Of a stretch of DNA of 5,762 nucleotides, positions 1 through 5,762 are shown in pieces. The stretch is from positions 47,232-52,993 of the forward strand of contig FR884606.1 in the NCBI GenBank assembly GCA_000436075.1, given 5' to 3'. Source of the stretch: Eggerthella sp. CAG:209 (GTDB taxonomy: Bacteria; Actinomycetota; Coriobacteriia; Coriobacteriales; Eggerthellaceae). A model generated the notes under the pieces. It searched no databases. It was not told the origin of the DNA and saw only the letters and a program-made list of their open reading frames with translations. The translations under genes were made by a program, and so were the position numbers. Positions within the stretch are counted from its first letter, which is position 1, and each line of letters opens with the position of its first letter.

Positions 1-9
1 GCTTCCCTG

Positions 10-3000
10 TTATTCGCCCTTTTTCAAAACAGTGGAAATTACATTTGCACACTCATCAGAATATGCACAGATAACGAAAGCGTCATCCCCTTCTCCGCCC
101 GATTTGATACGTATCCCCTTCTTATATCCCTTTGCTGTTGGGAACCAACCGCCATTCTTCAGGGATCCATAAGGCAACTTCTGGATAAGGCCAGCTTCCC
201 GAAGGACATTGTTGGCTTTTTTTCGATAGCCTGCTTTTTTAAGAAAACTATCGTCGATAAGGCCGATGCCGACGAGTTTCTCCAAAAATTTGCCGATATA
301 AAGATACGATTCGTCATCAGAAGAGACCCAAGCGTCTCTTAATTTAGGAATATCGCAATCGGTTAGCTCGTCATCCTTTCCCTCGCTTCCCCTCGATGAG
401 CTGAAAGTAAATCCCGTAATCCCCTCATCACCCAAAAGGTCAACTGGGATATCATCGGTCGTTATACGGGTCAACAACGACTCGTCATCGGCATCTGCAA
501 CCCGAAAAGCGTGTCGACTAAATACGTCCTGGAAGAAATTTGAAACAAAGCGACCATTTCCAAAATGTTCTTTTTCTCGGGCTTTCTGAAATATTGCAAA
601 TACCAATGCGAGGGCATTTCCCTCTATTACGAAACCCGCAGATTTCACCCTGTTGTAAAACATCTCGAGCAAATCATCAGCACTATAATCCTCGAAATGG
701 AACGTGTAGCGAAATCTTGACGCAAGGCCAGAATTTCTTTTCAGAAAGTTGTCCATCTCTCGCTCGTATCCAGCCATAATCACGACAAATTCACCCATAT
801 GATCGGTCATCGCTTTCACAAGGGTGTCTATAGCTTCCTGCCCAAAACCATCATGAGAATCGGATAGCAGACCGTAGGCTTCGTCTATGAACAAAACACC
901 GCCCATCGCCCTTCCGATAGCCTCAGAAACCTTTTGAGTACTCTGACCCCGATATTCACCAATAAGAGTGCTTCTATCGGCCTCTACAAGATTGCAATTT
1001 TTCGTTGCCCCCATCTCGCAGAGCATATCAGCCACAATACGAGCAACCGTTGTCTTGCCGGTTCCTGGATTCCCTAGGAAAAGCATGTGATAATTTGCCT
1101 CACCTAGATCGGCGCCTTTGGCTATAACCCTTTTTGCAAAGACGAGACTTTTACGCAATCTCTCAAGCTCATCTTTAACCTCGCCAAGCCCAACCAGATC
1201 ATCGAGAGAAGCTTGAGGCCCGCCTAATTCCACCACTACGGAATTTGCTAATTCATCGCAGTTCTCGCCCTTGGAATCCACAGGTATATCCGTTGCAACA
1301 ATATGCGCTACAGAACCAGCATCGGAAGAGTCATAAGTCTTATCAATGTGCCTGTCAATCACATCATGAGCAAAATTATTGGCAAAACGAGCATTGCCAA
1401 AATTCTTAGCTTTTCGTTCTCGTTCAAACACGCCACGCGCCAAATCTAGCGCATCCTCGTCGATGGTAAATCCCTGCTTAATCAAATATGAATTGAATAT
1501 CTGAGTTAACTCGTCAGCACCATAATTCTCGAAATGGAACGTGTAGCGGAATCGCGAAGCAAGACCAGAATTGCTTTCAAGAAACTTCGACATCTCATAT
1601 TCGTATCCAGCCATAATCACAACAAGATCATCAGCATAGTCAGTCATAGCCTTTACTATTACATCGACGGCCTCCTGTCCCAATCCATCACCTTTGTCTG
1701 ATTTAAGCGCATACGCCTCATCAACAAACAAGACACCGCCCATGGCTTTATCGATAGCCTCTTTTGCTTTAATGCCACTTTGACCACGATATTCGCCTAT
1801 CAGATTGCTTCTATCGACCTCGATAAGATTTCGTGTTCTCGTTACCCCCATTTCGCAAAGAATACCTGCGACCAGTCGAGCAACCGTCGTCTTACCCGTT
1901 CCCGGATTTCCGAGGAACAGCATGTGGTGGCTGGCCTTTTCGTATTTGCCGCCTTGAGCCGCAAAATCTTGAGAGAATGCAATATGCCGACGCATTGCGC
2001 GAAGCTCTCGCTTTACCGATTCGAGACCGATAAGATCATCCAAGGGGTCGGAGTTCATTTCACGGTCGCCAATCCATTTAACGGCAGGGGCATAACCGTC
2101 TTGCGCCAGATTCCTCATGATCTCATGACATGCAGCTTTATCCTGGTCAACGCCCTTCCCCTCATCAAGGCAAAGGGCATAGTGATAGCTCGCTGTTTTG
2201 CTGCCTTTCTTTTCGGCTTGCTGAAAATACTCGACCGCTATTACATCATCCTTTTCAACGCCCAAGCCTATCCAATAGCATCTCCCGATCCTCTCAAGAG
2301 CTTCAGCATTCCCTAGATCGGCCCCTCTCCGATAGCACTCAAGGGCTCTCGAGAGGTCTTTCTCCACCCCAATGCCCTCAAGGAGATAATCCCCGCATTG
2401 CAAAAGTGCAGCTGAGTTTCCCTTGTCAGCTAATTCCCAATAAAGGCTAAATGCTGCTTCATGCTTGCCATCCTCTGCGAAAAGCCCAGCACGCAAAAAG
2501 ACCGACTCAAAGTACACATCAGAGGAATCCGAAGCTGCGCGCTCAATCACCTGGTCGAGAAGATTCCCCGCCTGCTCACGTTCGTCTTCCGAAACGTCTT
2601 TTGTATCTAAAAGTAAGCGAGCCAAATTCAACCGAGCATCGTCTGACCCCTGCACCGCTGCCTTTTCAAACCAATACTTCGATTGCGTCAAGTCCGACTT
2701 CACGCCTAAACCGTTTATTAAAATCTCGCCCCAATCGTTTTGAGCCATTGCTATACCGCGTTTTGCAGCACCGCTTACTATTTGGTTCAGCGCATCTCGA
2801 TCAATGGAAGCTTCATTCGCTATATCACACTGAATCATATAAGACATTGGCTGATAGCAATCAGCATTAGCGATAGGCTCATTCAGAAGCTCAATAGCGT
2901 GCACGGGGTCTATATCAACCCCGATACCTTTTCGATAGCATCGACATAGCGACAACAATGCATCATAGTTTTCGTTCTTGATTGGCTCGAGTAAGCAAAT

Positions 3001-4170
3001 CGCTTGCTTTGCGTCTTTCGTAACACCTTTTCCATGTAAATAGCAGTCTGCCAATTCGTATATCGCTTTTGCATCGTTGTATCTGCGATCAATCACCGCT
3101 TTTCTGATAAAGGAGAAAGCCTTCTGCTCGTCTTTTTTCAGTCCGCCCCAACCTTTCTTGAGCATAAATCCATACATGTAATTGCAACTTGCATCCGACG
3201 GAAACGAACTGATCAATCTAGTTATACGGAGACCTATCTCACGGTAGTTGCACTTGCTGAAATAGTATTGAGCGAGATATAGACTTGCCCACGACTCAGT
3301 CTTTTCGGCTTTCTTCAGGAGAGCTTCTCCCGATACGCCATCAATCGGCTTCACAAAGTCGAAAAGAAGATAATGTCCTAGCCTCAGCTGAGCAGGAGCA
3401 AAAGATTTTTTGGCGGCAGCCAAGAAACATCGAACCGAAAAAGGAATGCTCAGCTTAACATCAGAAAACGACAGATTGAGAACTGTATCTGGCAGCTTTT
3501 CCTCGCGAGAGAACGAGAGCCAACCCGCAATAAACTGTGCTTCAGGAATACCCGCCTTAATGGATGAAACGAGCCTTAAAACAACATTGATGAAGCTTTT
3601 CTCATCTTTCGCCATAGCCAGCTTTGCCAGCGCCGCAGAATAAGAAGACCGTGCATCCCCTTTCTCCCCTGCGCGCGAATACAATTTCTCAGCGGCCGTA
3701 AGAATCGATTCGTCCGAAAGCGATATACCAAGCTCCTCGCACAAGGCAACCCTCATGGAACCAGAAGCAACTCTTTCCTCAACCGTGAATTTGGTTACTG
3801 GATCAGACCAAAAACAACGTTCCGAGCCGTTAATAAAACCGATATATGCATATAACAACTTGCCTTTGTATTCAGTAGAAAAGCACCATGAAGCAAGCTT
3901 TTGAATCGCAGGAAGATAGTCGGAATCGACGGATAAACGCATATATTTAACCGCCAGCCGCACATCAGTTTCACCGGCTTTACCACCTAACGCCATAAGG
4001 GAAAATTCATATGCAGAAGCGGCGTGCCCCTTGTCGGCGGCACGCTTGAACAGTTCACGTGCCCTTTCGAACTCTTTGCCTTTATACGACTCACAAGCCT
4101 GCTCGTACAGAGCTTCGGGCTTGCCCATGAAGACATCAGCAGCACGGTCAAACTTCGCTTTTATATCCAT
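10..4170 (-). CDS. Sel1/TPR-repeat protein with tandem CbxX/CfqX-type AAA+ ATPase domains and C-terminal winged-helix-like module
   Basis: Numbering is from the ATG at 4170 (1386 residues). Residues about 15-60 are TPR-like. Sel1-like repeats are clearest at about 367-430, 476-510 and 587-695, with 'G-x-G-V-x-x-D' turns. AAA+ domain 1 (about 711-965) has Walker A GNPGTGKTT at 754-762, Walker B ending D817-E818, sensor 1 near 850-856, an SRF arginine motif at 872-874 and sensor 2 FGNARF at 924-929. AAA+ domain 2 (about 990-1245) has Walker A at 1033-1041, D1096-E1097, SRF at 1151-1153 and FGNGRF at 1203-1208. Both look catalytically complete. This family (CbbX, SpoVK, EccA) forms hexameric remodelling ATPases; the Sel1 region probably binds the target, which is unknown. 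Residues about 1270-1386 include a 'NNVLREAGL...GGWFPTAKGYKKGI' module resembling C-terminal modules of phage antirepressors. A TTG at 4179 could add three residues, but the ATG has a GGA 9 bases upstream (weak Shine-Dalgarno). The protein appears soluble, with no signal peptide. Confidence 0.96.
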   Translation of the reverse strand: MDIKAKFDRAADVFMGKPEALYEQACESYKGKEFERARELFKRAADKGHAASAYEFSLMALGGKAGETDVRLAVKYMRLSVDSDYLPAIQKLASWCFSTEYKGKLLYAYIGFINGSERCFWSDPVTKFTVEERVASGSMRVALCEELGISLSDESILTAAEKLYSRAGEKGDARSSYSAALAKLAMAKDEKSFINVVLRLVSSIKAGIPEAQFIAGWLSFSREEKLPDTVLNLSFSDVKLSIPFSVRCFLAAAKKSFAPAQLRLGHYLLFDFVKPIDGVSGEALLKKAEKTESWASLYLAQYYFSKCNYREIGLRITRLISSFPSDASCNYMYGFMLKKGWGGLKKDEQKAFSFIRKAVIDRRYNDAKAIYELADCYLHGKGVTKDAKQAICLLEPIKNENYDALLSLCRCYRKGIGVDIDPVHAIELLNEPIANADCYQPMSYMIQCDIANEASIDRDALNQIVSGAAKRGIAMAQNDWGEILINGLGVKSDLTQSKYWFEKAAVQGSDDARLNLARLLLDTKDVSEDEREQAGNLLDQVIERAASDSSDVYFESVFLRAGLFAEDGKHEAAFSLYWELADKGNSAALLQCGDYLLEGIGVEKDLSRALECYRRGADLGNAEALERIGRCYWIGLGVEKDDVIAVEYFQQAEKKGSKTASYHYALCLDEGKGVDQDKAACHEIMRNLAQDGYAPAVKWIGDREMNSDPLDDLIGLESVKRELRAMRRHIAFSQDFAAQGGKYEKASHHMLFLGNPGTGKTTVARLVAGILCEMGVTRTRNLIEVDRSNLIGEYRGQSGIKAKEAIDKAMGGVLFVDEAYALKSDKGDGLGQEAVDVIVKAMTDYADDLVVIMAGYEYEMSKFLESNSGLASRFRYTFHFENYGADELTQIFNSYLIKQGFTIDEDALDLARGVFERERKAKNFGNARFANNFAHDVIDRHIDKTYDSSDAGSVAHIVATDIPVDSKGENCDELANSVVVELGGPQASLDDLVGLGEVKDELERLRKSLVFAKRVIAKGADLGEANYHMLFLGNPGTGKTTVARIVADMLCEMGATKNCNLVEADRSTLIGEYRGQSTQKVSEAIGRAMGGVLFIDEAYGLLSDSHDGFGQEAIDTLVKAMTDHMGEFVVIMAGYEREMDNFLKRNSGLASRFRYTFHFEDYSADDLLEMFYNRVKSAGFVIEGNALALVFAIFQKAREKEHFGNGRFVSNFFQDVFSRHAFRVADADDESLLTRITTDDIPVDLLGDEGITGFTFSSSRGSEGKDDELTDCDIPKLRDAWVSSDDESYLYIGKFLEKLVGIGLIDDSFLKKAGYRKKANNVLREAGLIQKLPYGSLKNGGWFPTAKGYKKGIRIKSGGEGDDAFVICAYSDECANVISTVLKKGE
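430..1209 (-). other. AAA+ domain 2 of the large protein, duplicate of domain 1
   Basis: Domain within the large coding sequence, about residues 988-1247. It begins 'L-D-D-L-V-G-L-G-E-V-K', as domain 1 does, and repeats every motif 279 residues later: Walker A 754 to 1033, Walker B D817 to D1096, SRF 872 to 1151, sensor 2 924 to 1203. Long stretches are identical or nearly so, including 'HMLFLGNPGTGKTTVAR' and 'NSGLASRFRYTFHFE'. Tandem CbxX/CfqX domains are known in SpoVK-like proteins. Here neither copy has visibly lost its ATPase residues, unlike many two-ring AAA+ proteins in which one ring degenerates. Confidence 0.85.
691..1620. repeat. DNA-level identity tracts between the two AAA+ domain copies
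   Basis: The 21 bases at 691-711 are identical to those at 1528-1548, and the 20 bases at 764-783 are identical to those at 1601-1620. Both pairs are offset by exactly 837 bases, the coding length of 279 residues. The tracts encode the arginine-motif region and the sensor 1 'AGYE' region. The identity includes synonymous positions, so the copies arose by recent duplication or have been kept alike by gene conversion. Confidence 0.85.
1270..2042 (-). other. AAA+ domain 1 of the large protein (CbxX/CfqX type)
   Basis: Domain within the large coding sequence, about residues 710-967. The opening 'D-P-L-D-D-L-I-G-L-E-S-V-K' is the usual start of CbxX/CfqX domains and follows straight on from the last Sel1 repeat. 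Walker A, Walker B, sensor 1, arginine motif and sensor 2 are all present. The pore-region segment 'LIGEYRGQS' (about 790-798) matches the position of the substrate-gripping loop in this family. Domain 2 carries the same segment, so both rings could engage the same substrate. Domain limits are approximate. Confidence 0.85.
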
Positions 4171-4190
4171 GTCAACCAATCCAAAAACAG

Positions 4191-4349
4191 CTATCTTGAA
4201 ATATCGTTCTCTTCTATCTTTTCACAAGAAGGGCTAAAACGCTCTAGCAAATCAGCAGGTTGGCTATTTGGTTTTTCTAACTCGACCGACTTGTCGGATA
4301 CCTTTTCTAATTGATATGGCTCAGATTCAACCAAGCTAGGAATAGGCAA
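4191..4349 (-). pseudogene. 52-codon acidic tail segment just upstream of the large gene
   Basis: This minus-strand frame runs from a TTG at 4349 to a TAG at 4191-4193, 20 bases before the ATG of the large gene. The translation is polar and acidic (it ends 'CEKIEENDISR') and looks like a real protein tail rather than an antisense shadow. It lies in the same frame as the protein-like segment above it, separated only by a TAG at 4350-4352. Either it is the C-terminus of that upstream gene, cut off by a nonsense mutation, or it is a tiny gene restarting at the TTG, with an AGGTGAG just before the TAG as a possible ribosome binding site. I recognise no family. Its position suggests that the intact ancestor was translated in an operon with the large ATPase. 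Confidence 0.4.
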
Positions 4350-4680
4350 CTACTCACCTGGATTGTCATCGTTATACGTCAAAACTCTATCCAGCAGAGA
4401 TGCAGAGCAAACTTGGAATTTGGAGATCGGTTCGTTCACGTTGCATTCCTTCGGCCAGTCTTTCCCGGAGCCCAACTCTGATTTTACATTTGACAATTTA
4501 ACCGCTGTATCCCCTGAAAAGCGAACCAGTCTGACCCATCCAGAATCACATCATCTCCCCATATCATGCCAAACGGGCGTTCACGAGGCTTCCTCGCAGC
4601 AGCAATGCCATATTTCGGGCCGATCGCAGCATTTCGCCAGTCATCATATTGGGGAATATCAACGAGGGGTTTCCGATATT
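4350..4680 (-). pseudogene. Remnant of an unidentified gene upstream of the large ATPase gene
   Basis: Two minus-strand frames read like one protein. From about 4680 down to about 4535 the frame gives segments such as 'LVDIPQYDDWRNAAIGPKYG' and 'PFGMIWGDDVILDG'. From about 4548 down to the TAG at 4350-4352 another frame gives 'GWVRLVRFSGDTAVKLSNVK' and then 'NEPISKFQVCSASLLDRVLT'. Composition is normal for a soluble protein, whereas the opposite-strand frame over the same bases is full of S, H and Q, as antisense shadows are. The switch near 4535-4545 implies a frameshift. The left-out 5' part appears to have been replaced by a restriction-enzyme fragment. No family is recognised, and the frame joining is inference. 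It is co-directional with the large gene, so it may be a lost operon partner. Confidence 0.4.
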
Positions 4681-4963
4681 TTTTGCCGATTTGTCCGACA
4701 ATGGCGAAACCAGCAAGAGGCTTGATTACGTGCCAAGGTTCCCAAAATGGTCTACGGACCGAAACCTTTTTTACGCTAACGGCGAAAGCAAACTGAATGA
4801 AACAGCCCGCAGTTACAGAATGCTTGCGCGGGAAGCCAACAGCATTCCTGGTTTTACCTTCCTTTGGTTCACCGGTAGGCAAGGGCGGAAAAAGGCCAAT
4901 GACAACCTGAAAGTAACTTTCGATGAAACCGAGCATATCTGTAACATTGAAGAACTTGACTAA
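4649..4963 (+). pseudogene. C-terminal remnant of a DpnII-family type II restriction endonuclease
   Basis: The plus-strand frame ends at a TAA at 4961-4963. It contains 'DNGETSKRLDYV', 'ESKLNETARSYRMLA' and 'GFTFLWFTGRQG', then 'NLKVTFDETEHICNIEELD'. From memory, R.DpnII reads '...TVKRFDFV...', 'GSKLNETARSYKMIAEE', 'FMWITDGQGW...NNLRETFD' and 'LYNINDLE' in the same order and near the C-terminus. These enzymes cleave GATC and have PD-(D/E)XK folds. Only about 100 of roughly 290 residues remain, with no ATG; the first start-like codon is a TTG at 4649. The catalytic E-x-N-F-Y segment is scrambled: GAAACC at 4761-4766 (Glu-Thr) sits in another frame, which fits a 2-base and then a 1-base deletion. 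D-G and W of 'TDGQGW' are also substituted. No cognate methyltransferase is in the window. It is surely nonfunctional as it stands. Confidence 0.75.
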
Positions 4964-5063
4964 GGCGCATTAAAAGAACTTTTCGGGTAAAGAGCTTTGG
5001 TAATGCTAAGCAAGAAGCATCCGCTCAATTATCTGGCATAGATTTATAGGCTGGGACAGATTC

Positions 5064-5078
5064 AAAATCTCAGATTTT
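5064..5078. repeat. AT-rich near-perfect palindrome (7-base arms)
   Basis: AAAATCT and AGATTTT flank a single C, so this is a symmetric site rather than a good RNA hairpin. A second weak inverted repeat follows at 5084-5098 (CTCAA, 5-base loop, TTGAG). They could be a protein-binding site or a weak terminator element for transcripts from either side, but the arms are AT-rich and chance is a fair explanation. Confidence 0.35.
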
Positions 5079-5116
5079 TCCCACTCAACAAATTTGAGGT
5101 TTCAAAAGGCAAGGAC

Positions 5117-5173
5117 AAACACCCCGACACCCCCTCCCCGATAATTCCGGAAAGACACCGAGACCGCCTCCCC
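5117..5173. repeat. Two 23-base imperfect direct repeats, C-rich
   Basis: The bases at 5117-5139 and 5151-5173 match at 19 of 23 positions and are separated by 11 bases (34-base period). Both end in CCTCCCC or a close match. On the minus strand, which is transcribed for the small membrane protein, this gives G-runs (GGGGG, GGGG, GGGGG, GGGG) just past the stop codon. Possible roles are a protein-binding iteron, a G-rich RNA element in the 3' region of that transcript, or simple sequence drift. Confidence 0.5.
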
Positions 5174-5180
5174 CAAATAT

Positions 5181-5501
5181 CTACTTAGCAACTTTTTTAA
5201 ACAGGAAGAAAAATAAGGCACATAATAATGCGCCAGTAACCGTAAGGGACAAACTAAAGCCTATTGGTCCGTATGCAAAGTAAGCCGCAACCAAGCAAAC
5301 GACGATTAAAGTGCATGCACCTAACAGGCAGAAAACAAAGCTAACCCAGGCGCACAGATATAACTGGCGCGACCATCCATCAAGAGATCTAATATACGAA
5401 GTCGTCTCCTCAAAAGACTTAGTGCCCAAATACGAACCGAGAGCAGCCGCTACCACACTAAAAACGCCAGAAATAATTGCAACAATAATCGAATTATCCA
5501 T
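5181..5501 (-). CDS. Small three-helix membrane protein of unknown function
   Basis: The protein has 106 residues and starts at an ATG at 5501, with AAGGAG 5 bases upstream (5507-5512 on the plus strand), a strong start. Hydrophobic segments lie at about residues 5-25, 47-75 and 78-101, and the protein ends in a basic KKVAK tail. Between the first two segments is a polar loop (about 26-46, 'TKSFEETTSYIRSLDGWSRQ'). The first segment, a small-residue-rich helix following 'MDNS', could serve as a membrane anchor or uncleaved signal. No enzymatic motif is visible and I do not recognise a family. It points the same way as the large ATPase gene, but more than 1000 bases of debris lie between them, so co-transcription is doubtful today. 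Confidence 0.8.
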   Translation of the reverse strand: MDNSIIVAIISGVFSVVAAALGSYLGTKSFEETTSYIRSLDGWSRQLYLCAWVSFVFCLLGACTLIVVCLVAAYFAYGPIGFSLSLTVTGALLCALFFFLFKKVAK

Positions 5502-5506
5502 CCCTG

Positions 5507-5512
5507 CTCCTT
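5507..5512 (-). promoter_or_regulatory. Ribosome binding site of the 106-residue membrane protein
   Basis: AAGGAG on the minus strand, 5 bases before the ATG. It fixes the start codon and is one of the best reasons to think this small reading frame is a real gene. Confidence 0.75.
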
Positions 5513-5604
5513 CTCAAATTGAATTTCATGTTTGCTCGAGATCACATTGATATATAGTTTCATCTTGCTCTGCTTTTATAGTCAGCGTTTCCGAAAGTAC
5601 AATC

Positions 5605-5697
5605 CTACGTCGCCTCAAGGTGTTTCGCATCAATAAAGCAGATTCCCTGAGCAATAAGAGCCAAACTCGACCAAACCAGAAATCGACAGCCCTTCAT
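5605..5697 (-). CDS. Possible 30-residue hydrophobic peptide
   Basis: An ATG at 5697 opens a 30-codon frame ending in a TAG at 5605-5607. A perfect AGGAGG (5708-5713 on the plus strand) lies 10 bases upstream, slightly long but usable. The peptide starts 'MKGCRFLVWSSLALIAQGIC'; residues about 6-22 form one hydrophobic stretch after a basic start (K2, R5), and a polar end follows ('DAKHLEAT'). This fits a single-pass micropeptide, a leader peptide or a small type I-like toxin. It lies 103 bases upstream of the membrane protein gene on the same strand, so both could share a transcript. No family is recognised. A frame this short can occur by chance; the ribosome binding site is the main support. 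Confidence 0.45.
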   Translation of the reverse strand: MKGCRFLVWSSLALIAQGICFIDAKHLEAT

Positions 5698-5707
5698 TAA
5701 GATGGAA

Positions 5708-5713
5708 CCTCCT
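5708..5713 (-). promoter_or_regulatory. Perfect Shine-Dalgarno site before the 30-residue frame
   Basis: AGGAGG on the minus strand, 10 bases before the ATG at 5697. A consensus site of this quality is uncommon in non-translated DNA and argues that something is translated from here. Confidence 0.5.
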
Positions 5714-5762
5714 GTGATCAGAACACGCCCAAACAACACAGCCCATTACAGTCTGAGATAAG

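Larger units (their letters stand above)
4964..5180. other. Intergenic region with no supported gene
   Basis: This stretch lies between the restriction-enzyme remnant and the stop codon of the small membrane protein. I see only very short reading frames, for example 12 codons from the ATG at 5002, with no convincing ribosome binding site. It is AT-rich to about 5110 and C-rich after that. No tRNA, typical rho-independent terminator or insertion-sequence end was found. The small palindromes and the direct repeats within it are listed separately. Confidence 0.6.

Noticed and set aside
1780..2316. A 178-codon plus-strand frame opposite AAA+ domain 1 and the last Sel1 repeats
   Set aside because: It is fully antisense to conserved ATPase motifs, has no ribosome binding site that I can see, and matches no family.
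4194..4235. Possible promoter for the large gene (TTGTGA, 17 bases, ATATTT on the minus strand)
   Set aside because: The -10 match is poor, and the tight upstream reading frame suggests operon transcription instead.
4286..4297. Small palindrome CCGAC-TT-GTCGG
   Set aside because: It has five-base arms with a two-base centre and lies inside a protein-like reading frame; chance is the likeliest explanation.
4363..4725. A 120-codon plus-strand frame
   Set aside because: Its translation is rich in S, H and Q, as antisense shadows are, and the opposite strand reads more like protein. I also tried to extend the restriction-enzyme match into this stretch, but the similarities were short and switched frame repeatedly.
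4484..4936. A continuous 150-codon minus-strand frame from an ATG at 4936
   Set aside because: Its upper part (about 4680-4936) is antisense to the clearly recognisable restriction-enzyme motifs, and its last codons read past an apparent frameshift. Only the middle (about 4535-4680) looks like true coding sequence.
5002..5040. Twelve-codon plus-strand frame after the restriction remnant
   Set aside because: It is too short, has no good ribosome binding site and resembles no gene start that I know.

Overview
The window is 5762 bases of bacterial DNA of moderate GC, dominated by one very large minus-strand gene, with a degraded stretch and two small membrane-type reading frames upstream of it. 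Good Shine-Dalgarno sites (AGGAGG, AAGGAG) precede the two small genes. No marker gene fixes the taxon. A gut-type Gram-positive (a low-GC actinobacterium or a firmicute) is possible, but this is a guess.

Positions 10-4170 (minus) hold an intact 1386-residue multidomain protein. It has a long TPR/Sel1-like helical repeat region, two tandem AAA+ ATPase domains of the CbxX/CfqX (CbbX, SpoVK) type, and a C-terminal region with a winged-helix-like 'W-P-T-x-x-G' module. The two ATPase domains match with an exact 279-residue (837-base) offset, so one is a duplicate of the other.

Positions 4191-4963 are a graveyard. On the minus strand, directly upstream of and co-directional with the large gene, a protein-like reading frame (about 4350-4680) is broken by an apparent frameshift, ends at a TAG, and continues in the same frame for 52 more codons to within 20 bases of the large gene. 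It looks like a decayed operon partner whose 5' part is missing. On the plus strand, about 4649-4963, lies the C-terminal third of a DpnII-family type II restriction endonuclease, with the catalytic glutamate out of frame. The two remnants collide tail-out around 4640-4680, which suggests an old insertion or rearrangement.

Positions 4964-5180 hold no gene that I can support. They contain AT-rich small palindromes and two 23-base imperfect direct repeats that are C-rich on the plus strand. Positions 5181-5501 (minus) encode a 106-residue three-helix membrane protein of unknown function. Upstream of it, 5605-5697 (minus) may encode a 30-residue hydrophobic peptide behind a perfect AGGAGG. Overall this looks like an accessory locus of the kind that collects defence genes: a remodelling-type ATPase of unknown target, a dead restriction enzyme and small membrane proteins. 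A joint function for these pieces is inference only.
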